From Devosia sp. ZB163 (lineage in GTDB: Bacteria > Pseudomonadota > Alphaproteobacteria > Rhizobiales > Devosiaceae): a DNA stretch of 64,000 nt. The notes beneath the pieces were generated by a model that saw only the letters and a list, made by a program, of their open reading frames with translations, was not told the origin of the DNA and did not search any database. Positions 28,146 through 37,116 of this stretch are shown one piece after another. A program made the translations under genes and the position numbers. The stretch lies in NCBI RefSeq assembly GCF_028613635.1, contig NZ_JAQRMY010000002.1, forward strand, positions 62,001 to 126,000, read 5' to 3'. Each line of letters starts with the position of its first letter. Positions within the stretch are counted from its first letter, which is position 1.

Positions 28146-29266
28146 AGATCGAGCGTATCGATACCTACGTCGCGCATAACTGGATGTTCGTCGAAGTGAC
28201 GACGGATACCGGCCTGAAAGGCGTGGGCGAATCCACCTTCTTCGGTTTCCCGGAGGCGACCGCCTCGGTGGCCAAGGGCTTTGGCGAGCGGCTGATCGGC
28301 GAGGACCCGTTCCGCATCGAATACCATAACCTCTCTCTCTACCGCGCCTATTCGATGCGCGGCATGGCCATCGGCGGCGCCATCTCGGCGATCGACCAGG
28401 CGCTGTGGGACATCAAGGGCAAGCACTACCAGGCGCCCGTGTGGGACCTGCTCGGCGGCCGCGTGCGCGACAAGGTGCGCGCCATGCTGGTGATCCCCTA
28501 CGGCACGGCCGAGGAAGTGGCGGCAAGCTGCAAGGCGGCGGTCGAGGACGGCTACACCGCGCTCAAGGTGATGGTCTACCAGCCCGAGCATCACCTGATG
28601 GCGTTCGGCGCCAAGGTGAAGGACATGGTCGAGCGCATGGCGCTGATCCGCGAGGTCGTGGGCTGGGATGTCGAGATCGGCATTGAGCTGCACCGCAACA
28701 TGGCGCTGGGCGAATCCATCGCCGCCATCCGCGAGTTCGAGCAGTTCCGTCCGCTGTTCGTCGAAGACCCGATTCCGCCCGATAGCGTGCTCTCATTCGG
28801 TGAAGTGTCGCAGAAGTCGCGCGTGCCGATGGCCGCGGGCGAGCGCAACACCTCGATCTGGGAATTCCGCGAGTATGTCGAGCACGGCGGCGTGCATCAC
28901 ATCCGCCCCGACGTCGGCATTGCCGGCGGCATCACCGGGACGCGCAAGATCTGCGCGCTGGCCGAGGCGCATCACCAGGGCATCATCCCGCACGCCGTGC
29001 CCTCGGGCCCGGTGGCAACCGCGGCGCAGGTGCAGCTCGGCTTTGCCGTGCCGAACTGGGAAGTGACCGAGCACATGGTGCAGGACCGCGCCCCGTGGAC
29101 CAAGGCCGTGAAGGCGATCGTGCCCGTCATCAACGGCCACTGGCTGCCCAACGAGACCCCGGGCCTCGGCGTCGAACTCGACCACGAGGGGCTGAAGTCG
29201 ATCCCCGTCATCAACAAGGTGCCGCCGACCTCGATGAAGACCGACGGCTCGGTCGCGTTCCGGTAG
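28142..29266 (+). CDS. Enolase-superfamily (mandelate racemase/muconate cycloisomerase) dehydratase
   Basis: 374 aa starting at GTG 28142, coupled to the upstream VOC gene. Metal ligands are probably E182 (IELHRN), E208 (FVEDPIPP) and E234 (AGERN); H284 (IIPHAVPSG) with D257 (IRPDVGIAGG) gives the His-Asp dyad of the mandelate racemase subgroup, and H184 may be an extra acid-base residue. The usual K-x-K motif is replaced by LKVMVY (K142 only). Members dehydrate sugar acids to 2-keto-3-deoxy acids. The substrate is not assigned. Confidence 0.88.
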   Translation: MKIERIDTYVAHNWMFVEVTTDTGLKGVGESTFFGFPEATASVAKGFGERLIGEDPFRIEYHNLSLYRAYSMRGMAIGGAISAIDQALWDIKGKHYQAPVWDLLGGRVRDKVRAMLVIPYGTAEEVAASCKAAVEDGYTALKVMVYQPEHHLMAFGAKVKDMVERMALIREVVGWDVEIGIELHRNMALGESIAAIREFEQFRPLFVEDPIPPDSVLSFGEVSQKSRVPMAAGERNTSIWEFREYVEHGGVHHIRPDVGIAGGITGTRKICALAEAHHQGIIPHAVPSGPVATAAQVQLGFAVPNWEVTEHMVQDRAPWTKAVKAIVPVINGHWLPNETPGLGVELDHEGLKSIPVINKVPPTSMKTDGSVAFR

Positions 29267-29272
29267 GCGCCA

Positions 29273-30127
29273 GTGATCGTCGACAGCCACACTCACGCCT
29301 GGGCGCGCTGGCCCTACGAACCCGAGGTGCCCGATGAGGCCACCAAGGGTTCGGTCGAGCACCTGATCCACGAGATGGACCAGAACGGCGTCGCAGAGGC
29401 GGTGATCGTCTCGGCCAGGATCGAGAAGAATCCGGACAACAACGCCTATGGGGCAGCGGCCGTGCGCCGCTACCCCACCCGGCTGCACCAGTTCGCCGAT
29501 GTCGATTGCGCGTGGTCGCCCGAGTATCACACGCCGGGCGCGGTGGAGCGCCTGCGGACGGCGGCGGACACGCTGCCGATCAAGGGCTTTACCCATTATG
29601 TCGGCGAGAACGACGGCTGGTTCCGCTCGGACGAGGGCAGGGCGTTCTTCAGGCTGGCGGCGGAGCGGAAGCTCATCGCCTCGATCGCCATGGGGCCGGC
29701 CTGGGCCGGGGACCTTGGCGCGGTGTGTGCCGAGAACCCGGACCTCGTGGTGCTGCTGCACCACATGGGCGGCATCAGCTCCACCGATCCGCGCTCGCAG
29801 CTCGAGGCGATCGCGACGCTGGCGAAGTACCCCAATGTCCACATCAAGCTCTCCGGCTTCCACTATGCGGTGGGGCTGGAGAACGGGTGGGATTACCCGC
29901 ACCCGAGCGCGATGTGGATTGCCGAGGGGCTGTATGCGGCCTTCGGAGCGAACCGGCTCTGCTGGGGTTCCGACTTTCCGGCGCTTAGCCGCGCCATGAC
30001 CTACAAGCAGGCGCTGGAGATCGTGCGTCTCCATTGCCGCTTCCTGCAGCCGGGCGATCTCGAGATGATCCTGGGCGGCACGTTGAAGCGGCTGCTCGAT
30101 GCAGCCGCCCCACTGAGGAATATCTGA
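29273..30127 (+). CDS. Amidohydrolase-2 family metal-dependent hydrolase
   Basis: 284 aa TIM-barrel hydrolase with H6-T-H8 at the first strand, a HH pair in LLHHMGG (near 160) and the strand-8 Asp in WGSDFP (near 243). This family includes sugar lactonases and 2-pyrone or aromatic acid hydrolases and decarboxylases. Beside a Gfo/Idh/MocA dehydrogenase and a dehydratase, a lactonase role is the most economical reading. Start GTG 29273; the stop overlaps the next ATG by one base (TGATG). Confidence 0.85.
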   Translation: MIVDSHTHAWARWPYEPEVPDEATKGSVEHLIHEMDQNGVAEAVIVSARIEKNPDNNAYGAAAVRRYPTRLHQFADVDCAWSPEYHTPGAVERLRTAADTLPIKGFTHYVGENDGWFRSDEGRAFFRLAAERKLIASIAMGPAWAGDLGAVCAENPDLVVLLHHMGGISSTDPRSQLEAIATLAKYPNVHIKLSGFHYAVGLENGWDYPHPSAMWIAEGLYAAFGANRLCWGSDFPALSRAMTYKQALEIVRLHCRFLQPGDLEMILGGTLKRLLDAAAPLRNI

Positions 30128-31515
30128 TGAACGCGCCCGCGCGCCCCCAGTCCCTGTTCCGCTCGCTCAATCCGGCGACCGGAGAGCTGTTTGGCAGCTA
30201 CACCGTACACGACGATGCGGCGGTCGAGAGCGCGCTCGCCCGGAGCTTCTCCGCCTGGCAGACGGTCCGGGGCATGAGCGTCGAGCAGCGGGCGCAGTTG
30301 CTGCGCGCGCTCGCCGACCGCCTTGAAGCCCATGTCGAGGACTATGCCCGCCTGATGTCGCTCGAGATGGGCAAGCCCATCAACGAGGCGCGCGGCGAGA
30401 TCAAGAAATGCGCTTCGACCTGCCGGACGACGGCGGATCTCGGCCCGGCCTGGCTCGAGCCGCTGACGGTGAAGAGCCCGGCGCGCGCGAGCCGCGTCCG
30501 CTACGAGGGGCTTGGCCCGATCCTCGGCATCATGCCGTGGAACTTCCCGTTCTGGCAGGTGATCCGCTTCTTCGCCCCGGCCTTCCTCGCCGGCAACACG
30601 GCGGTGATCAAGCATGCCGAGAACGTGCCCGGCTGCGCCGAGGCGCTCGAGGAGGTGTTCCGCGAGGCCGGGATGCCGGACGGCACGCTGGTCAACCTGC
30701 GCGTCGACCACGGCACGGTCGCGCGGATCATCGCTGACGATCGCATCCGCAGCGTTACCGTCACCGGCAGCGTGCGCGCCGGCCGCATCGTTGCGTCGCT
30801 GGCCGGAAGCGTCGGCAAGAAGGCCGTGCTGGAACTGGGTGGTTCGGACCCGTTCATCGTGTTCGCGGACGCCGATTTCGACAAGGCGGTGAAGACCGCA
30901 ATTGCCGCCCGGCTGAACAACTCGGGCCAGAGCTGCGTGTGCGCCAAGCGCTTCCTCGTCGAGCAGTCGATCGCGCCGCGCTTCACCGAGGCCTTCGTCG
31001 AAGGCATGCGCAAGATGAGATACGGCGACCCGCTGGACGAGAACAACAATCTCGGTCCGCTGGCGCGCGAGGACCTGCGCTCCGGACTGCAGGCCCAGCT
31101 CGATCGCAGCGTCGCCGGCGGCGCCAAGGTTGCGCTCAAGGGTGGCACCGTCGAGGGCAGGGGCTATTTCTTCGCCCCTACGATCCTCACCGACCTTCCC
31201 GACGGCAACGTCGCGGCGGTTGAGGAACTGTTCGGGCCTGTGGCGCCGATCCTGCCCTTCGCCGACGAGGCGGACGCGCTTCGCATCGCCAACGGCACCG
31301 AGTTCGGCCTCGCTGCCGCGGTGTGGACGAGCGACGACGAGCGGGCCCTGCTGATGGAAGCGGCCATCGAGGCCGGCGCCGTGTTCATCAACGACATGGT
31401 GCGTTCGGACGCCCATATCTCGTTCGGCGGCATCAAGGCTTCCGGCTATGGCCGCGAGCTTGGGCAGATCGGCATCCACGAATTCACCAACGCCAAGACC
31501 GTGTGGATTGGCTGA
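30127..31515 (+). CDS. NAD(P)-dependent aldehyde dehydrogenase (semialdehyde type)
   Basis: 462 aa with N139 (MPWNFPFWQV), general base E236 (LELGGSDPF) and nucleophile C270 (NNSGQSCVCAKRF). It resembles succinate-semialdehyde and alpha-ketoglutarate-semialdehyde dehydrogenases, which finish non-phosphorylative sugar-acid routes. Start ATG 30127, translationally coupled to the amidohydrolase. Exact aldehyde unknown. Confidence 0.92.
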   Translation: MNAPARPQSLFRSLNPATGELFGSYTVHDDAAVESALARSFSAWQTVRGMSVEQRAQLLRALADRLEAHVEDYARLMSLEMGKPINEARGEIKKCASTCRTTADLGPAWLEPLTVKSPARASRVRYEGLGPILGIMPWNFPFWQVIRFFAPAFLAGNTAVIKHAENVPGCAEALEEVFREAGMPDGTLVNLRVDHGTVARIIADDRIRSVTVTGSVRAGRIVASLAGSVGKKAVLELGGSDPFIVFADADFDKAVKTAIAARLNNSGQSCVCAKRFLVEQSIAPRFTEAFVEGMRKMRYGDPLDENNNLGPLAREDLRSGLQAQLDRSVAGGAKVALKGGTVEGRGYFFAPTILTDLPDGNVAAVEELFGPVAPILPFADEADALRIANGTEFGLAAAVWTSDDERALLMEAAIEAGAVFINDMVRSDAHISFGGIKASGYGRELGQIGIHEFTNAKTVWIG

Positions 31516-31521
31516 CGAGGC

Positions 31522-32601
31522 ATGACCATGACCCTGTACGAACTGTCCGGCCCCGTTCGCGTCGGCTTTGCCTGCAACGCAGAAACCTACGAACGCATGG
31601 CCAATGACGAGGCCGTCGCGGCGCTGACCGAACTCGGCAGCTTCACGCACCATGTGTGCGACGAGCCGTCGAGCTGGGACGAGGCGCCGCCGGAGAACTC
31701 GGCGGCCATCGACAAGCTGGTGGCGTTCGCCAGCAATGTCGATGCGCTGCTGGTCTGCCACGGCTCGCCACGGCTCACCGGCGCCATTCTCGACCGCCTG
31801 CCCAACCTCAAGATCATCGCCGAAGTCGAAGGCGACCGCTTCAGCCAGCGCATCGACGTCAACGCGGCAGCCGAGCGCGGCGTGACCGTGGTCGACACCA
31901 CCAATGGCTCGTCCTATCCGGTATCGGAATGGGCGCTGGCCATGGCGATGATCGGGCTCAGGAATGCCGGTTCGCTGTTCCGCCGGATGATCGCGGGCGA
32001 GGTGCTGTTCACCACGTCCGAGGAACGCGTCAACGATTTAAGCTGGAACGGCGAGTTGACCGGCCGGACCGTCGGGCTGATCGGCTGCGGCTATATCGGG
32101 CGCCGGCTGATCGAGCTGCTGCAGCCGTTCCATGCCGATATCTATGCGTTCGATCCGTATGCGCCGCGCGTCCTCGCCGATATCTACGACATGACCCTCA
32201 CCTCGCTGGAGCAGGTGATGGATTGCGACGTGGTGATCTCGCTGGTGCCGCTGACGCCGGAAACCAGGCAGATGATCGGCGAGAAGGAACTGAACCTCCT
32301 CCGCCCCGGCTCGGTGTTCGTCAACGTGTCGCGCGGCGCGGTGGTCGACCAGGCGGCGCTGATCCGGCGGCTCGAGAAGGGCGATATCGTTGCCTCGCTC
32401 GACGTGTTCGATCCGGAGCCGCTCGAGGCGGATTCGCCGCTCAGGCAGATGGACAACGTGTTCCTCACCCCGCATATCGCCGGCGTCACCGCACCGTGCG
32501 GGCCGCGCTTCCTGACGCTCGCCGCCGACGAGATCGCGCGGAAGTTCGCCGGTCACCGCACCCGCCATGACCTCGTGCCGCGCGCGGGAGTGAAGTCGTG
32601 A
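31522..32601 (+). CDS. D-isomer-specific 2-hydroxyacid dehydrogenase
   Basis: 359 aa, phosphoglycerate/glyoxylate reductase-like. NAD-binding motif GLIGCGYIGRRL (near 185-196), then VNVSRGAVVDQAAL (near 272) and the catalytic His in LTPHIAG (near 323). It interconverts a 2-keto acid and a D-2-hydroxy acid. The start is ATG 31522 (with a second ATG two codons later). Its stop overlaps the GTG of the next gene. Confidence 0.9.
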   Translation: MTMTLYELSGPVRVGFACNAETYERMANDEAVAALTELGSFTHHVCDEPSSWDEAPPENSAAIDKLVAFASNVDALLVCHGSPRLTGAILDRLPNLKIIAEVEGDRFSQRIDVNAAAERGVTVVDTTNGSSYPVSEWALAMAMIGLRNAGSLFRRMIAGEVLFTTSEERVNDLSWNGELTGRTVGLIGCGYIGRRLIELLQPFHADIYAFDPYAPRVLADIYDMTLTSLEQVMDCDVVISLVPLTPETRQMIGEKELNLLRPGSVFVNVSRGAVVDQAALIRRLEKGDIVASLDVFDPEPLEADSPLRQMDNVFLTPHIAGVTAPCGPRFLTLAADEIARKFAGHRTRHDLVPRAGVKS

Positions 32602-33662
32602 TCGCAGCCGAACTCGCCGCACGCCGCAAGGCCGGCACCGTGAAGATGGGCTATTGCGTGCCGGCTTTCGCCATGCCGAGCCCGGGGCTGTTCCGTGTCC
32701 CCAACGTGGCGCGGATCGAGGATGTCGACGTGCTCGGCAATGCCCGCGAGGCGGAGCGGCTGGGCTTCGACTCGCTGTGGGTGTGCGACCACCTGATGCT
32801 TGGCCGCGAGCAGGCGGTGCTGGAAGGCTGGACCACGCTGGCGATGATCGCCGGCGCGACCACGAAGGCGCAACTGGGTCTGATCCACCAGGCCAACCTG
32901 TTCCGCGCCCCGCAGATCGCCGCCAAGATGATGTCGACGCTCGACCTGCTGTCGGGCGGCCGCTTCATCCACTTCTTCGAGGCCGGGATGGGCCGTCCGG
33001 AACAGGTCGCCTACGGCCTCGACTGGGACGACAACCACGATGCGCGCGTCGAGCGGCTGGAAGAGGCGATCAACCTGATCAAGGCGCTCTACGCGTCCGA
33101 CAAGCCGATCGATTTCGACGGCAAGTTCTATCAGCTGAAGCAGGCGCAGCTGGCGCCAAAGCCGGTGCAGGCGCACGTCCCGGTGTGGCTGGGCGAGGCG
33201 TTCGACCCGGTGATCGAGCTCAGCGGCCGCATCGCCGATGGCTGGAACTCGACGCCCGTGACGCTGACCGAGCTGGCCCGTCGGCTGGCGTTGCTCGATG
33301 CCTCGCTGGCGAAAGCCGGACGGTCGCGCGCCGAGGTCGAGATCAGCTTCGAGACGCAGATACTCGTTGCGCCGGACGTGGCGACCCTCCGCCGGAAGGT
33401 GGCCGCCATGGTCGAGCGAATGGTCGAGACCGGGTCGGGCGAGCCGCCGGCCGAGGTGACCGATTTCGTCGCCGGCCGGGCCGACCGGTTGCCCGAGTCG
33501 ATGACCGGCCCGTGGATCATCGGCACGGCCGAGGAGGCCAGGGCGCGCATCGTGGAACTCAGGCAGCAGGGGGTCGATCACCTCATGTTGTGGTTCATGG
33601 ACGCGCCCGAAACGGACGGTATGGAGTATTTCATGACGGAGATCGCCCCGGCCTTCCACTGA
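32598..33662 (+). CDS. LLM-class flavin-dependent oxidoreductase
   Basis: 354-aa luciferase-like TIM barrel, GTG start overlapping the upstream stop by 4 bases. Features are the N-terminal GFDSLWVCDHLML (near 55-67), LLSGGRFIHFFEAGMGRPEQ (near 117-136) and PVWLGEAFDP (near 195). Members use reduced FMN or F420 to oxygenate or reduce substrates. No separate flavin reductase gene lies nearby. It ends the nine-gene run that starts with the binding protein. Confidence 0.87.
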   Translation: MIAAELAARRKAGTVKMGYCVPAFAMPSPGLFRVPNVARIEDVDVLGNAREAERLGFDSLWVCDHLMLGREQAVLEGWTTLAMIAGATTKAQLGLIHQANLFRAPQIAAKMMSTLDLLSGGRFIHFFEAGMGRPEQVAYGLDWDDNHDARVERLEEAINLIKALYASDKPIDFDGKFYQLKQAQLAPKPVQAHVPVWLGEAFDPVIELSGRIADGWNSTPVTLTELARRLALLDASLAKAGRSRAEVEISFETQILVAPDVATLRRKVAAMVERMVETGSGEPPAEVTDFVAGRADRLPESMTGPWIIGTAEEARARIVELRQQGVDHLMLWFMDAPETDGMEYFMTEIAPAFH

Positions 33663-33693
33663 CAGGCTTGCGACTGCAGGTCAAAGGCGGTTA

Positions 33694-34518
33694 ATGGCCG
33701 ACCATGTCCACGTAGCGAAAGTATCGCTCCAGATGATCGACGACACAGAGCAGCGCGGCAAACCAGTGCCCGCGCTGGTCAGGACCAAGAGGATACTCGA
33801 TGCCCTCAGCGCCGGCGGCAAGCCCAAGGGCGTGTCCGAGCTGGCGCGCCTGCTGGACCTGCCCAAGAGCACGGTGCATGGGCTCTGCCATACGCTCGTC
33901 GACCTGGGGCTGATGATGCGCGTCGGCCCGTCGCAGTTCGCGGTGGGGCCGCATGTCCTCAGCTGGGCCAACGCCTTCGAGGGCCAGAGCGACCTGACGC
34001 AGGAGTTCATGCGCATCGCCGATGCGACGGACCTGATCTCCAAGCAGGCGATCAACCTGTCGATCCTCACCGGCGACGAAGTGATGTACGTCGCCTGCCG
34101 CCGCGGCACCGACCCGCTCGGCGTGAGCTTCCGCCCGGGCGTGCGCCTGCCGGCGCCGTTCACGGCCACCGGCAAGGCGATGATGTCGACGATGCGCCCC
34201 GAGGAAGTCGAGGCGATCTTCGCCGGCGGCTGGCCGGAGCCGTGGACCAAGCACAGCGTGCCCGACCTCAAGACGCTGATGCACGAGCTGGAAGAGACGC
34301 GCGAACGCGGCTACTCGATCGACGATGGCCAGCTGCGCGATGCCATGGTGTGCTTCGGCGCGCCGGTGTTCAGCGCCAATGAGGAGCGCGCCGTCGCGGG
34401 CATCGCCATTGGCCTCCTCTCGGGCGAAGTCAACGACGCCTCGACCGCCCTGGTGAGCCACGCCGTGCTCACGCTGGCCCAGAAGCTGAGCCAGCGTCTC
34501 GGGGGCCGCAGGCACTAG
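33694..34518 (+). CDS. IclR-family transcriptional regulator
   Basis: 274 aa: N-terminal winged helix (VRTKRILDALSAGGKPKGVSELARLLDLPKSTVHGLCHTLVDLGLM, about 29-75) and a C-terminal GAF-like effector domain. It is likely the specific regulator of the surrounding genes: sites of identical 37-bp geometry precede the operon at 23039 and the two genes at 34634-35918. Start ATG 33694 after AAAGGCGG; an internal Met at codon 14 is an alternative. Effector unknown. Confidence 0.9.
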   Translation: MADHVHVAKVSLQMIDDTEQRGKPVPALVRTKRILDALSAGGKPKGVSELARLLDLPKSTVHGLCHTLVDLGLMMRVGPSQFAVGPHVLSWANAFEGQSDLTQEFMRIADATDLISKQAINLSILTGDEVMYVACRRGTDPLGVSFRPGVRLPAPFTATGKAMMSTMRPEEVEAIFAGGWPEPWTKHSVPDLKTLMHELEETRERGYSIDDGQLRDAMVCFGAPVFSANEERAVAGIAIGLLSGEVNDASTALVSHAVLTLAQKLSQRLGGRRH

Positions 34519-34577
34519 GCCAAAGTCGTACCTCGGCGCCCGCGGCTGTGATTGACAATCCTCCCGCTGCGACCGAT

Positions 34578-34614
34578 TGTTCAGTATCACGAATGACGTT
34601 CAACAGGTTGAACG
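34578..34614. promoter_or_regulatory. Putative IclR operator B
   Basis: 37-bp site with palindromic core GTTCAACAGGTTGAAC (34598-34613; GTTCA-N6-TGAAC) and an extra GTTCA 19 bp to the left, the same spacing as operator A at 22939-22975. It ends 19 bases before the start at 34634 and lies just after the iclR-type gene. Confidence 0.7.
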
Positions 34615-34633
34615 AAAACGAAAGGGAGCAGGA

Positions 34634-34927
34634 ATGATCGTCCTCATCGCCAAGTACCACACGAAGCCGGGCAACGTGCCGAAGGTACTGGCCGAACTCA
34701 CCAAGATGAAGCCGCTGGTCGAGGCGGACGAGCCGGGCTGCAAGCTCTACCAGGTGTCGAAGTCGACCGAGAACGAGAACCTGATCGTGCTCTATGAGCA
34801 CTACGTGGACCAGGCTGCGCTCGCCGCGCACCGCGAGACGCCGCACTTCAAGTCGATCATCGAGGGCACCGTGATCCCGATGCTCGAGAAGCGCGAGCGC
34901 GAGCTCTACGAACTCGCTATCTCCTGA
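34634..34927 (+). CDS. Antibiotic biosynthesis monooxygenase (ABM) domain protein
   Basis: 97-aa ferredoxin-like domain (MIVLIAKYHTKPGNVPKVL at the N-terminus, LYEHYVDQAALAAHRETPHF near 54-73), typical of the ABM/YgiN family of cofactor-free quinol monooxygenases and related dimeric proteins. Start ATG 34634 after GGGAGCAGG. It follows operator B and precedes an FAH hydrolase by 7 bases. Real enzymatic activity is uncertain; some members only bind small ligands. Confidence 0.85.
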   Translation: MIVLIAKYHTKPGNVPKVLAELTKMKPLVEADEPGCKLYQVSKSTENENLIVLYEHYVDQAALAAHRETPHFKSIIEGTVIPMLEKRERELYELAIS

Positions 34928-34934
34928 GGCTGAC

Positions 34935-35918
34935 ATGCGCCTCGTTTCCTTCGAGCTTGCGACGCCGTCGGGCGCGCAGACACGCATCGGCGCCGTCCTC
35001 TCGGATGGACGCTATGCCGACCTGCAATCGGCCTTCCGGGCAGTGCTGGGGGACAACGGGGCGACGAGGGAAGGGGCGGCGCGCATCGCCGCCGCCACTA
35101 TCCCCTCGGACATGGTGGCCTTCATCGAAAACGGCGTGACTGCGCTCGATGCGGCGCAGTCGGCCCTCGACTGGGTGACGGCGAAGGACGAGACGGGTGC
35201 CGATGGCGCCACGCTCGTCTTCGCGCCTGAGGCGGTGAAGCTGCTCTCGCCGCTCCCGCGGCCGCCGCTGATCCGCGACTTCATGGCCTTCGAGACGCAC
35301 CTCAAGAACATCTATCCCAAGCTGGGGCGTGAGATCCCGCCGCAGTGGTACGAGATGCCCGTCTACTACAAGGGCAACCCCTCGGCCGTCGGTGCGCATG
35401 GCGATGCCATCACGATGCCGACCTACGCCACCAACATGGACTTCGAGTTCGAGTTCGCGGCGGTCATCGGACGGGGCGGCGCCAACATTGCGCGTGAGGA
35501 CGCGCACCGGCACATCTTCGGCTTCATGATCTACAACGACTTCAGCGCGCGCGAGATTCAGCAGCGCGAGATGTCGGTGGGCCTGGGGCCGGCCAAGGGC
35601 AAGGACTTCGAGCGCGGCCACGTCTTCGGGCCCTGGCTGGTGACAGCCGACGAGATCGCCGACGTCTACGGGCTGCGCATGGTGGCCGAGGTCAGCGGCA
35701 AGCCCTGGTGCGACACCAGCACCTCGACCATGCACTGGCGCTTCGACCAGATGATCGCCCACGCCTCGATGAACGAGCGCCTCGTCCCCGGCGAGATCTT
35801 CGGCTCCGGCACGGTCGGCGGCGGTTCGGCCGCCGAGATGGGCAAGGTCCTCGGCCGCGGCGACACCGTGACCCTCAGGGTCGACGGCCTCGGCGAACTC
35901 CGCAACAGCATCGCCTAG
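34935..35918 (+). CDS. Fumarylacetoacetate hydrolase-family protein
   Basis: 327 aa. The FAH fold is shown by RDFMAFETHLKNIYPKLG, KGNPSAVGAHGD (near 150), the metal-ligand pair in FEFEFAAVIGRGG (near 172-184), YNDFSAREIQQREM and a final GSGTVGGGS loop. Members hydrolyse or decarboxylate acylpyruvates or dehydrate keto-deoxy acids. In sugar routes they cleave 2,4-diketo-3-deoxy acids, which would fit the dehydratase and dehydrogenases here. Part of the IclR-linked set by operator B. Confidence 0.9.
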   Translation: MRLVSFELATPSGAQTRIGAVLSDGRYADLQSAFRAVLGDNGATREGAARIAAATIPSDMVAFIENGVTALDAAQSALDWVTAKDETGADGATLVFAPEAVKLLSPLPRPPLIRDFMAFETHLKNIYPKLGREIPPQWYEMPVYYKGNPSAVGAHGDAITMPTYATNMDFEFEFAAVIGRGGANIAREDAHRHIFGFMIYNDFSAREIQQREMSVGLGPAKGKDFERGHVFGPWLVTADEIADVYGLRMVAEVSGKPWCDTSTSTMHWRFDQMIAHASMNERLVPGEIFGSGTVGGGSAAEMGKVLGRGDTVTLRVDGLGELRNSIA

Positions 35919-36053
35919 CGGGCTGGGTTGAGGGCTAGGACTGTCGCGTCCTCGATCGCGCTGTTGCAGCGCAAACACCTCCACCGAAGGCCTTGAGCTG
36001 GTTGCCGTCGCCGGGCAGGTTGCGGGTCCATTTGGTTTGGACGGAGGCTGGCG

Positions 36054-36449
36054 GTGGGCAGCGGTGTGCGGGAGCTTCGGCTCGTTATCACGACGGACGA
36101 TTTCGAGCGGGCCATGGCGTTCTGGAAGGACGCGTTGGGGCTCGAGGAGCAGCTGGCGGTGAACTCGCCGGACGGGCGGGTGGCGATCCTTAGGGCTGGG
36201 GTGGCGACGCTCGAGATCGCCGATGCGAACCAGGCGCGCTTCATCGACGAGATCGAGGTCGGCCGGGCCGGTGTCAGCGGGCAGTTCCGCGTGGCGCTGC
36301 AGGTACCGGATGTGGCAGCAACGACGGCGCGTCTCGAATCGGCTGGAGCCGGGATCGTGGGCGCGCCGCGGCCGACGCCGTTCAAATCGGTGAATGCGCG
36401 GCTCGAGGCGCCCGATGGGGTGCAACTGACGCTGTTCGAGATGGAGTAG
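36054..36449 (+). CDS. VOC-family (glyoxalase/bleomycin resistance-like) protein
   Basis: 131 aa with the two-module VOC pattern: LRLVITTDDFERAMAFWKDALGLEE near the start and a second module ending in DGVQLTLFEME, whose final Glu is a metal-ligand position. No clear first-module His is visible. GTG start 36054 with GGAGG upstream. Function unknown; 5 bases before a GNAT gene in the same direction, so they probably form an operon. Confidence 0.82.
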   Translation: MGSGVRELRLVITTDDFERAMAFWKDALGLEEQLAVNSPDGRVAILRAGVATLEIADANQARFIDEIEVGRAGVSGQFRVALQVPDVAATTARLESAGAGIVGAPRPTPFKSVNARLEAPDGVQLTLFEME

Positions 36450-36454
36450 GCGGG

Positions 36455-36865
36455 GTGGACGAATATGTGCTGGTCGAGCGGATTCCGACGGTCGAGGAGT
36501 TCTGTGAGCTGAGGCGGCTCAACGGGCTGACGCCGAAATCGGCGGAGGCTGCGGCCAGGGGCCTGCCCAACTCGGTATTCGCCGTCGTCATCGAGCACGA
36601 AGGCAGGGCGATCGGCATGGGGCGGGTGATCGGGGACGGCGGGACGGCCTACCAGCTCACCGACATCGCGGTGATGGGCGCGTATCGCGGCAAGGGATGG
36701 GGCAAGCGCATCGTCGCGGCGCTGGTCGGCTGGCTCGAGGCCAATGCGCCGAAATCGGCCTATGTCAGCTTGATCGCGGATGGGCCGGCCAAGGAACTCT
36801 ACGCACAGTTCGGCTTCGAGGAGACGGCGCCGGTTTCGGTTGGGATGGCGCGCTGGATCAGGTGA
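36455..36865 (+). CDS. GNAT-family N-acetyltransferase
   Basis: 136 aa. Acetyl-CoA motif A reads LTDIAVMGAYRGKGWGKRIVAAL (about 66-90, R-x-x-G-x-G/W). Typical short GNAT with C-terminal LYAQFGFEETAPVSVGM. GTG start at 36455. Substrate unknown; no toxin-like partner is seen upstream apart from the VOC gene. Confidence 0.88.
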   Translation: MDEYVLVERIPTVEEFCELRRLNGLTPKSAEAAARGLPNSVFAVVIEHEGRAIGMGRVIGDGGTAYQLTDIAVMGAYRGKGWGKRIVAALVGWLEANAPKSAYVSLIADGPAKELYAQFGFEETAPVSVGMARWIR

Positions 36866-36897
36866 GGGGGCTGCGTTCGTGAGCGCTGCACCATCCC

Positions 36898-36930
36898 ATG
36901 GGTCCCCGGGTCAAGCCCGGGGATGACGGT
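36898..36930. repeat. Intergenic repeat of the CCCGGGTCAAGCCCGGG type
   Basis: Palindrome CCCCGGGTCAAGCCCGGGG followed by ATGACGGT, a short element common between alphaproteobacterial genes. It shares the GGATGAC tail with the elements at 37018-37060 and 41323-41402. Confidence 0.65.
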
Positions 36931-37017
36931 GGGTGGGGGCTTGGGCGGTGCAGAGCGCAAGTCCTGACCCAGGTCCCTTATCCGCGGACCCATCTCGCCG
37001 CCAGCACGGGCTGATGG

Positions 37018-37060
37018 TTGGGTCCCTGCTTTCGCAGGGATGACAGCCGGTGGGGTGGGG
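37018..37060. repeat. Intergenic repeat of the GTCCCTGC-TTTCGCAGGGATGAC type
   Basis: Short hairpin CCCTGCTTTCGCAGGG followed by ATGACAGCCGGTGGGG. The right half is identical, apart from one base, to the one at 41376-41415 inside the GTA cluster. The 250 bases between the GNAT and KTSC genes contain only these two repeats. Confidence 0.65.
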
Positions 37061-37116
37061 GAGCGGGGTGGATGGAACCGGTCGCCCCGCCGTCATGGCG
37101 AAATACATTTGTAATA

